From: DATMBL01 sp050735975 | Lineage (GTDB): Bacteria; Desulfobacterota; Binatia; UBA9968 | Assembly: GCA_050735975.1 (NCBI GenBank) | Contig: JBOHVS010000089.1 | Location: 1-52,695 of the forward strand | DNA length: 52,695 bases | Reading direction: 5' to 3' | In this document: positions 44,102 through 52,362 of the stretch, piece by piece | How the letters are laid out: each line of letters begins with the position of its first letter | How positions within the stretch are numbered: position 1 is the stretch's first letter | Notes under the pieces: generated by a model | Database searches by the model: none | Seen by the model: only the letters and a program-made list of their open reading frames with translations | Told to the model about the DNA's origin: nothing | Program-made: the position numbers and the translations under genes

Positions 44102-45124
44102 TCATTTCAAATACCCGCGTTCGCGATAGAACCGCTGGGCGCCGGGATGGAGTGGCACGTCACAAGGCGCCTCTTCGTCGTTCGCGCAGAGCTGGGCGAT
44201 GTCTATAGGCTTGAAGTTATCCGTCGGGATTAGTTCCTTACGTTTTTCGATGGCTTCACAAAGCGCGTAAGCGACGTCGTCCGGCATGCCGGCATGAACG
44301 ATCATCGGCCAGCCGCTGAAATCAACCGTCGATACGTCGCCCGGCATGCCGTGGAAGCGAGACTTGGGCACGACGGATGTGCGATATCCCAGCGCCGCCA
44401 ACCGTTTCAGAACCTGTCCTTCGATCGGTAAGTAAACAAAGCCGTTGTCTACGGCCGTTTGTCCCCAGCTTTTAATGCCTTCGTCGAAGACTGCATCGAC
44501 GCTCTTATTTTCGATGGCCGCGCGGCGATCCGGATGGCTGGGACGCGATACCGACTGTATTCTGCCGCCCCATTTGCGCAGGTCGGGGAGATTGAAGCCC
44601 GCCGCTTTCATGACCGCGGTAACGGTGAACATGGTCGGGCTGGCTGTCAACGCATGTTTCGTTGTTACGTTAGTGGAGAGGCGAAGAGGGAAGCGATCCT
44701 TCTTAATTTGGGCCAATGATGTGATGCCGGTCGACTCATGGACCGCGAAGCCCATAACGTCATAGGAGGGAAAGGTCGCTATCACTCGTAAAGGCAATTT
44801 TTTTCGAAATGGACCCGTGCCGCGGTGAGCGAGCGTTGCGGCTGCCGAAGGGTTCACCCATGCAAGCGTGTACTTGCCGTCAGCGACTCCTTTCAACTCA
44901 GCAAAGCTGTCAGCGGCGAAGGAAAGGCGAACACTATTGGATCCTTCGCGAGACGCCGCTATCAACGAGAGGCTAAGTTCATGGCCGACCCGTGATTCGG
45001 TCTGCAGGACCTGCTCAGCCGCGCGTGTGGTTTGGAACGAAAGCGAGGTCTCAAACATAGCGGCCGCCAGTTCCAACAAACCTTTCGCTCGCTGTATCTT
45101 GGCGTTGTATCGTGTTTTGGTCAT
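44102..45124 (-). CDS. TAXI-family TRAP solute-binding-like protein without signal peptide
   Basis: 340 aa. The TAXI fold is recognised from 'YTLAWVNPSAAATLAHRGTG', 'LRVIATFPSYDVMGFAVHES' and the late 'LHPGAQRFYRERGYLK', the normal C-terminus of this family. The N-terminus (MTKTRYNAKIQRAKGLLELA) is hydrophilic and helical rather than a signal peptide, and no TRAP permease (dctQM) is nearby. It may be a cytoplasmic or moonlighting member. The upstream gap is made of CTAT-type repeats. Confidence 0.75.
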   Translation of the reverse strand: MTKTRYNAKIQRAKGLLELAAAMFETSLSFQTTRAAEQVLQTESRVGHELSLSLIAASREGSNSVRLSFAADSFAELKGVADGKYTLAWVNPSAAATLAHRGTGPFRKKLPLRVIATFPSYDVMGFAVHESTGITSLAQIKKDRFPLRLSTNVTTKHALTASPTMFTVTAVMKAAGFNLPDLRKWGGRIQSVSRPSHPDRRAAIENKSVDAVFDEGIKSWGQTAVDNGFVYLPIEGQVLKRLAALGYRTSVVPKSRFHGMPGDVSTVDFSGWPMIVHAGMPDDVAYALCEAIEKRKELIPTDNFKPIDIAQLCANDEEAPCDVPLHPGAQRFYRERGYLK

Positions 45125-45130
45125 GCTTCT

Positions 45131-45200
45131 TATGGCCTATAACCTATGACTCATAGCGTATCGTTTTATCTATATGCCGTAAGCTATCAGCCATCAGCCT
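45131..45200. repeat. Iterated CTAT/ATAG-rich repeats
   Basis: The gap between two minus-strand genes is a run of similar short units (CCTATAACCTATGACTCATAGC, then CTATATGCCGTAAGCTATCA), with many copies of CTAT and its reverse. It is non-coding and may be a degenerate simple repeat of the kind seen at 16606-16690. Confidence 0.4.
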
Positions 45201-45206
45201 GCACAG

Positions 45207-46217
45207 TCATATCGACCGGCGGAGTTCACGAGCCACCTCAACCAGCAGCCGAGATTTCGCATGTGCCAGCTCACGGCTGATCGTCATCAGGCCGCAGTCG
45301 GGAGCGAGCAGAAGATTGGACGGCTCGACATATCTGAGGGCCGTACCTACCCGTTCCACGACCGATGCCACGGGTGGGACCGGCGCATCGCTCGGATCGA
45401 CGCACCCGAACATAATCAGCCGTCCTTTGCAGATGCCCAACACGGCGGGATCGTAATTGCTTCTTGCGAACTCCACGCCGAAGCCGCCGATTTTCGTTTT
45501 CATCAGTTCCTGTAGCAACTCGGGATACTCGTATTCATGCTGGCGTCCGCCACCGCCGGGATAGCCGTAACAAAGGTGAACGATCGAAGGAATCTGGATG
45601 CCCTCGAGACAACGGTCGAGGGCGCGCGCGCCGTATTCAAAGACTTTTTCATGATAGCGGGTCATAGCGGGCTCGTCGATCTGCACCACGTCGCAACCCG
45701 CCGCCTGAAGCTCGCGGAGCTCCGCGTTGATCGCTGTTGCAACATCCATCGCCATGGCTGTCTCGTCGTGGTAGGTCTCGTCGAGCGTGCTGTCGATGAC
45801 CGTCATGGGACCGGGAACGGCCATCTTTATGGGTTTCCCCGTCTGGGCTTTGGCGAAACGTAAATCATCCACAGCGGCGGCTGAACGCCGCGTGATTTTC
45901 CCCACGACCCGGGGAACGGGACGTGGTTGCGCGCGGCGGCGATAGATTTCTTTTACGGCTGTTTCTTTAAGGTCGATGCCGTCGAACGCCGCAAGAATGT
46001 GATCGATGAAGCCGGTCCGGCGCTGCTCGCCGTCGGTGAGAAGATTGAGACCGATTTGTTCTTGAGTTCGCATGATGAGCGTTGTGGCATCGTCCTGAGC
46101 TTCTTTAAGCTCGACGCCCTCGAGCCGGAAGCTTACTCGCGTGCGCTCTGGCACGGCGAGCCAACCTGGACGAGGAAAGCTGCCGATTGTGGTTGTGGCG
46201 ATCGGCGGAAGTTGCAT
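45207..46217 (-). CDS. MetE-like cobalamin-independent methyltransferase, C-terminal-domain form
   Basis: 336 aa from ATG 46217, four bases after GAGGTG (GTG 46223 is alternative). It is the catalytic half of MetE: 'TTIGSFPRPGWL' at the start, Zn-binding His and Cys in IVHLCYGYP, and a distal Cys in APDCGLMT. 'GFGVEFARSNYD' carries the Glu ligand. The N-terminal duplicate domain of full MetE is missing, as in archaeal and other short 'methionine synthase II' proteins that may use methylcobalamin or other methyl donors and acceptors. It is monocistronic as far as visible. Confidence 0.85.
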   Translation of the reverse strand: MQLPPIATTTIGSFPRPGWLAVPERTRVSFRLEGVELKEAQDDATTLIMRTQEQIGLNLLTDGEQRRTGFIDHILAAFDGIDLKETAVKEIYRRRAQPRPVPRVVGKITRRSAAAVDDLRFAKAQTGKPIKMAVPGPMTVIDSTLDETYHDETAMAMDVATAINAELRELQAAGCDVVQIDEPAMTRYHEKVFEYGARALDRCLEGIQIPSIVHLCYGYPGGGGRQHEYEYPELLQELMKTKIGGFGVEFARSNYDPAVLGICKGRLIMFGCVDPSDAPVPPVASVVERVGTALRYVEPSNLLLAPDCGLMTISRELAHAKSRLLVEVARELRRSI

Positions 46218-46678
46218 ATTCACCTCTGTGGAACGATTTCTTTCTCGCTATATATGCGCTCGTACAGAAAGACAAGCTAAATAGACAGATAATCCAGCAA
46301 ACAACGACTTTGAATATAGAGGTTGACGGGTTGGTCTGGAATACACGGCGATCGAGGCGCACCCAGGAAAGTTTCGGTCATCGGGAAGTCTCCTTCAGGA
46401 AGGCCTGTGCTCGTCGATTTCTGCCGCGCCTTGCATCCGAGATATCCAGCGCGACGGACTTCACCGAGCGACTGTTGTCACTTGACGACCGTCCCCAAGT
46501 TGCCCTATTTTGCGTTAAACTAAGTTCGGCTGGGGTCTGTTGTTCCGGTCACATCTTTGATTCTTATGACCCGCACTCGTTCAAGCCCCCGTCGGACTTT
46601 GCCGGTCTAAACCTTGATCGTTGGAGGACTAATCCCCGGCAAGAAGGGCAGGGCTGCCGGGGAGCAGAGAGGTTCTAG
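46218..46678. other. 461-bp gap with a strong hairpin before the small membrane gene
   Basis: No convincing gene. A plus-strand frame of about 160 codons exists, but it starts inside the methyltransferase gene, has no ribosome-binding site and no domain. CCCCGGCA (46634-46641) and TGCCGGGG (46655-46662) form a perfect 8-bp stem with a 13-nt loop, ending 16 bases before the GTG at 46679. It lacks a T-tract, so a leader structure is more likely than a terminator. Confidence 0.5.
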
Positions 46679-46966
46679 GTGCAGAACACGAGCGAGCAAA
46701 AAAAGGAGTGGTACGATCCCATCGTCGAATTCGCTGCCCACTTCATTGCAGCGAGTGTGATTTTCCTCATGCTCGGCGCGTTCACTGCCGGTCTCCATTT
46801 TTACATAGAATGGCTCAAAAGCTGGAAGGTCGACCCTGTATTTGTGTACACCTTCAAGGGGCTTGAGTATTTTGTATTCGCGACAGATGTAGTATTATTT
46901 GTGGTGTACGTTGGCGGATCGGCTATAAAGGCCATACAGACCATGATAAAGAGGTGGATGTCATGA
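46679..46966 (+). CDS. Small two-helix membrane protein, unknown function
   Basis: 95 aa from GTG 46679 after GAGAGG. Two membrane segments are visible, 'FAAHFIAASVIFLMLGAFTAG' (shortened: about residues 18-38) and YFVFATDVVLFVVYVGGSA (about 65-83), joined by LHFYIEWLKSWKVD. It ends in a basic tail, KAIQTMIKRWMS. Its ATGA overlaps the next small gene. A strong hairpin just upstream of the start may control translation. No family is recognised. Confidence 0.6.
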   Translation: MQNTSEQKKEWYDPIVEFAAHFIAASVIFLMLGAFTAGLHFYIEWLKSWKVDPVFVYTFKGLEYFVFATDVVLFVVYVGGSAIKAIQTMIKRWMS

Positions 46967-47118
46967 AACCCGTGAAACAGTTTATGCAGATCCTCAATAG
47001 AGTCGCGAGAGTATTTTGGGCGGCATTCAAAGAGACCCCAGCAGGTTTCTTTGCGCCACTGGTTGCGTTCTGGCATTCAGTTAAGAATAACGCGACCCAT
47101 CAGCGGCACTACAGTTAG
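46963..47118 (+). CDS. 51-aa protein overlapping the membrane-protein gene
   Basis: ATG 46963 overlaps the upstream stop as ATGA, so it is translated by coupling. The product (MKPVKQFMQILNRVARVFWA, then AFKETPAGFFAPLVAFWHSV) is basic and partly amphipathic, and ends NNATHQRHYS. It is too short for the length cut-off of usual gene calls. It forms a two-gene unit with the 95-aa membrane protein. A membrane-associated partner is possible; function unknown. Confidence 0.55.
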   Translation: MKPVKQFMQILNRVARVFWAAFKETPAGFFAPLVAFWHSVKNNATHQRHYS

Positions 47119-47312
47119 GTTGATTCAGCCACAACGAGTGAACCGAAATACGCTCCGCTCGCCTGTCTGCGAAGATCGTCGCATCCCTCCGTTTAAGACT
47201 CAATCTCCCGCCGCTTACTTAAGCTTCATTCTTCCTTAGCCAATAGGGACCACGCCAAATCCACCTTTCGGGTTAGAAAACTCACATAATTTCCTGAAAT
47301 CAATAGAAATTG

Positions 47313-47373
47313 TAGTGTGCTAGCTTCACTCTATTGCGGCGTACTTGCAAACACACTAGTAGTGTGCTTAATT
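47313..47373 (+). promoter_or_regulatory. Promoter and TAGTGTG operator of the toxin-antitoxin pair
   Basis: TTGCAA (47345-47350) and TTAATT (47368-47373) are separated by exactly 17 bp. The spacer carries the perfect dyad CACACTA-G-TAGTGTG (47352-47366), and another TAGTGTG box is at 47313-47319. This is the arrangement expected for autorepression by the ribbon-helix-helix antitoxin, whose start is at 47395. Confidence 0.55.
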
Positions 47374-47394
47374 GGTGTCGCCTGGAGGTGTGCT

Positions 47395-47667
47395 ATGGCT
47401 CGCGTGAACGTTTTCTTAAAAGATGAATTGCTCGAAGAGATTAATGAGGAAGTGAAAGAGGAGGGAACCAATCGCAGCTCTCTCATTCAAGGCGTATTAG
47501 AAGAATACTTGCAATCAAAAAGGAAAAAGCGTGCGGAGGAAGAAAAGCGCAAAAAAATGAAGGAAGCCTCACGCAAGATGGACAAGTTGGCGGAAAAACT
47601 TGGTGAGTGGGATCCTCAGGCGACGATCCGAAAATTCCGCGATGCCAATTTGAAAGGCGACAAGTGA
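47395..47667 (+). CDS. Ribbon-helix-helix antitoxin (VapB/CopG-like)
   Basis: 90 aa from ATG 47395, five bases after GGAGGT. The N-terminal 45 residues (MARVNVFLKDELLEEINEEV, then TNRSSLIQGVLEEYL) fit the MetJ/Arc/CopG DNA-binding fold. A highly charged Lys/Glu helix follows and would wrap around the toxin. Its last codons overlap the toxin start (GTGA). It should neutralise the PIN-domain toxin and repress the operon at the dyad described upstream. The frame is open to 47317 but has no ribosome-binding site there. Confidence 0.85.
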   Translation: MARVNVFLKDELLEEINEEVKEEGTNRSSLIQGVLEEYLQSKRKKRAEEEKRKKMKEASRKMDKLAEKLGEWDPQATIRKFRDANLKGDK

Positions 47668-48107
47668 TCACTGCGCATCACGCCGGCTACGTGGTCGACG
47701 CATCCGTTTTGGTTAAATGGTTTCTTCATCATCAGGAAGCCGACCGCGACCGCGCCTTAGCTTTGCGGGATCTTCACATCTCGGGTCGATCAACGATCAT
47801 CATCCCGCAGTTTGCACTCCTGGAAGTTCTCAACGCGGTCCGGTTTAGTCCAAAAGCAAAAGAAGAAGACGGCGAGATGGCACTTGAAGCGCTTCAGGAT
47901 TTGCATCTCGAAACAAAACCGTCCGAGTTTGATGTCTTGCGTAAAGCCAACGCCATCGCCTGGGCCTACAAGATTGCGATTTACGACGCCCTCTATGTTG
48001 CTCTGGCCGAGCAACTGGGATATCCCCTTGTTACCGCCGATGAGGTTATGGTTAAAAAGCTAAAAGGTCACAGCATCGTAGTTCCTTTGCGAGAACTTGA
48101 GTTTTAA
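47664..48107 (+). CDS. vapC: PIN-domain RNase toxin (VapC-like)
   Basis: 147 aa from GTG 47664, overlapping the antitoxin stop by GTGA. The PIN acidic residues are visible: Asp in YVVDASVLVKWF, Glu in FALLEVLNAV, Asp in IYDALYVALAEQ and Asp in PLVTADEVM. Such toxins cut tRNA or rRNA in a Mg-dependent way when released from the antitoxin. The pair marks the left edge of an accessory region that also holds a methylase-nuclease module. Confidence 0.85.
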   Translation: MITAHHAGYVVDASVLVKWFLHHQEADRDRALALRDLHISGRSTIIIPQFALLEVLNAVRFSPKAKEEDGEMALEALQDLHLETKPSEFDVLRKANAIAWAYKIAIYDALYVALAEQLGYPLVTADEVMVKKLKGHSIVVPLRELEF

Positions 48108-48234
48108 TCGAGGAGCAGGGTGACTTCGCAGGTTTATTTTCTAACGACGCTTTAGGCGAAATGTACGTAACGGAGCTACTACTCAAACTTAAGATAAATA
48201 GTGGTTTCCAAGTTAGGTCAGGAACATTGCCGTA

Positions 48235-51200
48235 ATGCTCGACGATTTGCTAATTGAACTCGGTTACCGGAAATCTCCTTTTTATCGAGAAGACGTTCAG
48301 GCTGCCGATGTTTCGGTCGCGCACTTGCTGCGGGACGCTCGACGCGCACACGTCCGCGGCAGCTACTTCATCCGCACAGTTGGAGGCGATACCGGTGCGG
48401 CTCGCGAGCGCCCAGCGGTTCACGTTGCCGAGGCGAAGACGCCTGACGAAGCTCGCCAGATCCACAGGCAACTCTGGAATCAAGGAAGCACGCCGTTCCT
48501 ACTCGTATCTCTGCCAGGCCAGGTGCGCGTTTACACCGGCTTCGCCTACGACAAAGCCAACGAGAAAGTGGGGCAGGTTGAGAGGCCGCTCGATACGGCC
48601 AGCCTTGGTCTTCACGAAATTGTCAGCCGGCTGGGGTTTCTACGCGCTGACTCAATTGACTCGGGTGACATCTGGCGCACGAAAGGCGAGCACCTCACGA
48701 AGGACAAGCGTGTTGACCGCTCGCTGCTCCGCACGCTCCACTCGCTTAGCCAACAACTCGTTCGAAGGCACCACCTCGACCGTCAAGTCGCGCACGCCTT
48801 GATTGGTAGGTTCGTGTATCTCCACTACCTCCACGAGCGCGACATTCTCTCCGACCAATGGTTGGCCGAAGCGGACGTTGATCCGAATGCTGTGTTTTCA
48901 GTGAATGCCAAGCTGAGCGCCTTTCGCCGTGTGACGGATAAAGTGGATGAGCGATTCAACGGACGTATCTTCCCGATTGATTGGTCGTCCTCATCAGCAC
49001 CAGACGCTGCCGCCGTGCGAGCTGTGGGGCGGGCCTTTGCGGGGGAAGAACCGGCTTCGGGACAAATGGCGCTGTTTTGTCCATTCGATTTCTCGTTTAT
49101 CCCGATCGAACTCCTGTCTGCGATTTACGAGCAATTCCTACATGACGAAGGCCGGGGCGCTGAGGAAGGCGCGTTTTACACCTCCGAGCCAGTCGCGGAT
49201 CACCTCATCGCCGAAGTCGAGAGCGTAAAACAGTTGGAACGCGGCATGAAGGTGCTCGACCCGTGCTGCGGCTCAGGCATTTTTCTCGTGCTCTCTTACA
49301 GGCGGCTTATTGAGCAGGAGATGCGCCGCCGTAAAACTGACAAACTACCCCCAGCGGAACTCCGCGACATTCTCACGAGCAACATCTTTGGTGTGGAGCG
49401 CAATCCGGAAGCCTGCCTTGTCACCGAGTTCAGCCTCGTTCTCACACTGCTCAGTTACATCGATCCTCCGGAACTGCACCGGCACACGAGGTTCAGATTT
49501 CCTACGCTGCACAACGAGCAGGTCTTTGAGTGCGACTTTTTCGATGACCACTCGCAATTCTGGAAAGCGGACCAACACTTTGACTGGATTGTCGGTAATG
49601 CGCCGTGGGTCGAACTCGACCCGCGACAGGAAGCGAAGGAACCTGCGGTCACCTGGATTAAACGCGCGCAGGAATCAGGAACGACACCCGTGGCCCGCTA
49701 CCGAAGCAGCGAAGCTTTTACGTGGCGCGTGCGCGAGCGGCTAGCAGACCGGGGCGTCGTGGGCCTCATTACGCAAGCAACGAGCCTCACGAATGACCAG
49801 TCCGCTGCTTATCGGAAGGCATTCTTTGAACGAAACATTGTCCACCGTATCACCAACTTCTCCAATCTGGCCTATATCCTGTTCGAATCAGCGGAGGAAC
49901 CGGCGGCCAACATAGTTTATTCCGTCGATAAAGCCGACACAGCGTGGTTGGACATAGTTCACTTCGGCCCGTTGGTCGTGAATCAGCCCGCCACAACGCC
50001 TGGCCAAAGCCGCCGTCGGCGCACGCCTTGGGTGCTGACCATTTGCGAGTCCGAGATCCAGACCGTTCCGGTTGCTGAAGCGGCGCGAGGTGAGGCGACC
50101 ACTTGGAAACGCGCGTTGTGGGGGAATCCGCGCGACCGGCGTGCCCTTGAGCGTCTACGGCGGGTTTTGCCAACAACTCTGGGAGACGTCGCTCAGAAGC
50201 GAGCTTGGCATTTAAACTTGGGCCTTCAACTGCGGACAGATGGCGGTACCAGGTCCGACCCGAATCAAGATGTCGCTAAGATAAGACTAAACCAAGGAGC
50301 TACTGAATCTGAGGCGAAGCGATTCGCAAAGTGGTTCAGCAGCTTGAAAGTCATAGAGCCAAAGCAACTCCGGAAGACCAGGACACGGCTAACAGTGCAA
50401 GCAGCTTGGCTGGTTCGGAACCGGTGGGGTACATTCCTTCGCGAAGGCAGAGATGCGGGCCTCGACATAGTTCATGCTCCTCACATTTTCCTTTGGAACG
50501 ACTTCGCCGCGTTCAGCCAAGAGGACTTCATCTTCCGCCATCCGAAGCTCGGGCTATCTGCACCTTTGGCTGACGCTGACTGGCTCCACGCCGTTTCAGT
50601 GATTTGGACATCCAGTATCACGCCCTACTGTCTGTTTCTCGATCTAAGCGCTGGCTGGGGTGTCAGCCGCAGCACAATTGACCTCGGCGATGCGCGTCGG
50701 ATGCCAATGCCGAACCTTACTGAGGATCTAGTTGCCGAACTCGCGAAACTGCACCGGTTGCTGGTAGCGGAGGAGGCCGATCTCGACAACCGCACCGATT
50801 GGCAGCGGCGGCTGGATGAAGGGGTAGCCTCGATTCTAAAGATTCCTGCGCAGGTAATGTTTATGGCGCGGGAATTCAGTGAGTTCCGGTTGCCGCTCGT
50901 GAAAGGCAAAGCTCCGCGTGGAGTCACCCGTCCCCCTGATGAGCGCCAACTCGGGACCTATGCTCGCCGACTGACGGCGGAACTTGATGGGTTCTTAGAA
51001 CGCAAGAACCGTCTCCATCGCGTCACTATTCTGAGTGCGCCCGTAGGGATCGTTGCCACTATCGAGCTCGTTAACAACGGACAGACCGCGAAACCAACCG
51101 TGAAAATCGCTGGACGGGACGACCGGAATGATGTGCATGATATCCTGCGGGCCGCTGAGCAGCAATTCTCGCAGTGGGTTTACGTTCGGCGTAGCGTCCG

Positions 51201-51330
51201 CGTCTTCGCAGGCAGCAAAATCCATCTCTGCAAACCGGCTCGTCGGCTCGAATGGACGGAGACACAGGCATTGCTCGACGCCGCCGACATCATCGCCGAG
51301 GTGGCCGAAGCGCGCGGACGTAATGCATGA
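48235..51330 (+). CDS. Large N6-adenine DNA methyltransferase-like protein (Eco57I/BREX-like class)
   Basis: 1031 aa. The SAM motif is D342-P-C-C-G-S-G348 and the catalytic motif is N455-A-P-W458, a variant of NPPY/W. About 340 residues precede them and about 570 follow, as in type IIG or PglX-like proteins, where target recognition is C-terminal. The N-terminal 'AVHVAEAKTPDEARQIHRQL' and 'WNQGSTPFLLVSLPGQVRVY' block resembles N-termini of large restriction methylases; I see no clear nuclease motif there. The start at 48235 has weak spacing to AGGA. Its stop overlaps the next gene (ATGA), which encodes a nuclease-like protein, so the two form one functional unit. Confidence 0.8.
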   Translation: MLDDLLIELGYRKSPFYREDVQAADVSVAHLLRDARRAHVRGSYFIRTVGGDTGAARERPAVHVAEAKTPDEARQIHRQLWNQGSTPFLLVSLPGQVRVYTGFAYDKANEKVGQVERPLDTASLGLHEIVSRLGFLRADSIDSGDIWRTKGEHLTKDKRVDRSLLRTLHSLSQQLVRRHHLDRQVAHALIGRFVYLHYLHERDILSDQWLAEADVDPNAVFSVNAKLSAFRRVTDKVDERFNGRIFPIDWSSSSAPDAAAVRAVGRAFAGEEPASGQMALFCPFDFSFIPIELLSAIYEQFLHDEGRGAEEGAFYTSEPVADHLIAEVESVKQLERGMKVLDPCCGSGIFLVLSYRRLIEQEMRRRKTDKLPPAELRDILTSNIFGVERNPEACLVTEFSLVLTLLSYIDPPELHRHTRFRFPTLHNEQVFECDFFDDHSQFWKADQHFDWIVGNAPWVELDPRQEAKEPAVTWIKRAQESGTTPVARYRSSEAFTWRVRERLADRGVVGLITQATSLTNDQSAAYRKAFFERNIVHRITNFSNLAYILFESAEEPAANIVYSVDKADTAWLDIVHFGPLVVNQPATTPGQSRRRRTPWVLTICESEIQTVPVAEAARGEATTWKRALWGNPRDRRALERLRRVLPTTLGDVAQKRAWHLNLGLQLRTDGGTRSDPNQDVAKIRLNQGATESEAKRFAKWFSSLKVIEPKQLRKTRTRLTVQAAWLVRNRWGTFLREGRDAGLDIVHAPHIFLWNDFAAFSQEDFIFRHPKLGLSAPLADADWLHAVSVIWTSSITPYCLFLDLSAGWGVSRSTIDLGDARRMPMPNLTEDLVAELAKLHRLLVAEEADLDNRTDWQRRLDEGVASILKIPAQVMFMAREFSEFRLPLVKGKAPRGVTRPPDERQLGTYARRLTAELDGFLERKNRLHRVTILSAPVGIVATIELVNNGQTAKPTVKIAGRDDRNDVHDILRAAEQQFSQWVYVRRSVRVFAGSKIHLCKPARRLEWTETQALLDAADIIAEVAEARGRNA

Positions 51331-51995
51331 GCCAAGGAAGACTAGTTTCAGATTGGGATGATTATCTGGCGAGGCTTCGTGAGGACGCTCACCTGCTTGT
51401 CGCGTGGGGCTACACCGACACACGCGACAAACTACAAAAGGCCAGAGATGAATGCGATATCACCAGTCTTCTTGCGGACGCAATGGACCGACGCATCAAC
51501 GACCCACGGACTCCTGAGCGGTTCACTCTTTACTCGGTTCACAATGAGCGTCCCATCAGTCCAACCGGTGAACTGGGGAAGGAGCGACCGAAACTCGACA
51601 TCCAAATTGAACGCTGCGGCGTTCGGCCCAAACCGCATTACACCTTTGAGGCGAAACGATTGCGAGATGATGATAAAGCCACTGTCTCGGATTCGCTTGC
51701 CCACTACCTCGGCGATGAAGGCGTCGGTCGTTTCGTGGCGGACCGTTACGAAGCGGAAAGTGCTGAAGCGGCCATGCTAGCCTGCATACAGGCGCATGAC
51801 GCGGAGGTTTGGCTGGGACACGTTGCACGAGCGTTCGCCGAGGATGTCACGTCCGGGCGAAACAGGTTAAAGATCGTCGAGCAACTCCGACGGTGTCACA
51901 TCATCGCCGAACTACCGGACGAAGCTTCAACCATCCACCGGCGTGTCAGGGGGTCCGCGATTAGACTCCTGCACATTTTTCTTTGCTGCACCTGA
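51327..51995 (+). CDS. PD-(D/E)XK-like nuclease partner
   Basis: 222 aa, coupled to the methylase gene by ATGA. The catalytic signature Asp91 (RPKLDIQ) and Glu108-Ala-Lys110 (YTFEAKRL) has the D-x16-ExK spacing of PD-(D/E)XK enzymes. The N-terminal part (WDDYLARLREDAHLLVAWGYT) is helical, and the C-terminal tail is short and hydrophobic (IRLLHIFLCC). The obvious reading is the restriction subunit of a two-gene restriction-modification-like or methylation-guided defence unit. I do not recognise a named family. Confidence 0.65.
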   Translation: MSQGRLVSDWDDYLARLREDAHLLVAWGYTDTRDKLQKARDECDITSLLADAMDRRINDPRTPERFTLYSVHNERPISPTGELGKERPKLDIQIERCGVRPKPHYTFEAKRLRDDDKATVSDSLAHYLGDEGVGRFVADRYEAESAEAAMLACIQAHDAEVWLGHVARAFAEDVTSGRNRLKIVEQLRRCHIIAELPDEASTIHRRVRGSAIRLLHIFLCCT

Positions 51996-52193
51996 GTAGC
52001 ATAGTTGTCTTTTTTCGCACAGCGACGGAGGTCTGCCTTGTTGACATTGTGAGAGGCCGCCGCCGGACTTAAAATTGAACGCCCGTCGGCGGGGAGCTTG
52101 GAGAGTTTAATTTTTGCTCGACGCCCAGTTAGCAGTCGTCTAGATCTAGCGTACAACATTCTTAGCTCGCAACCCATAGGAGTGTAACCACAG
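51996..52193. other. Structured gap in the defence island
   Basis: No gene. CCGCCGCCG (52057-52065) and CGTCGGCGG (52084-52092) form an 8-of-9 bp stem with a loop containing ACTTAAAATTGAAC. The latter is imperfectly inverted at 52105-52114 (GTTTAATTTT). It may be the scar of an excised element; there is no recognisable transposon end. Confidence 0.35.
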
Positions 52194-52301
52194 ATGCCGG
52201 TTTTGCAGTTCAAAGGAAAGACCGCGATTGAGTGCTATCATCACACGGTGTCGCACCACGCCCTAGAGTTCGACGGCAACCTCATCATCAGATTACATTG
52301 A
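52194..52301 (+). pseudogene. N-terminal scar of a site-specific DNA methyltransferase gene
   Basis: A 35-codon frame starts MPVLQFKGKTAIECYHHTVS and continues HHALEFDGNLII before a stop. This is the characteristic N-terminus of type III-like site-specific adenine methyltransferases, where roughly 15 residues normally separate LEFD from GNLII and a 'DPPY' catalytic motif follows. Here that stretch is deleted and the catalytic part is missing, so the gene is a remnant. Identification is from memory of the family pattern. Confidence 0.6.
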
Positions 52302-52362
52302 AAAGGAGCAGCAGACGGCCTGACGACTCAGGATCTCAGAGTAGATCCAAAAGGAGGGAGTT

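Noticed and set aside
46187..46678. 163-codon plus-strand frame between the MetE-like and membrane-protein genes
   Set aside because: Starts inside the MetE-like gene on the opposite strand, lacks a ribosome-binding site, and resembles no protein I know.
48402..48450. Possible N-terminal nuclease motif (E-A-K) in the methylase
   Set aside because: EAK is present, but the surrounding block matches the conserved HR-WNQ-PFLLV-VRVY start of large methylases, and an upstream acidic residue at proper spacing is not convincing.
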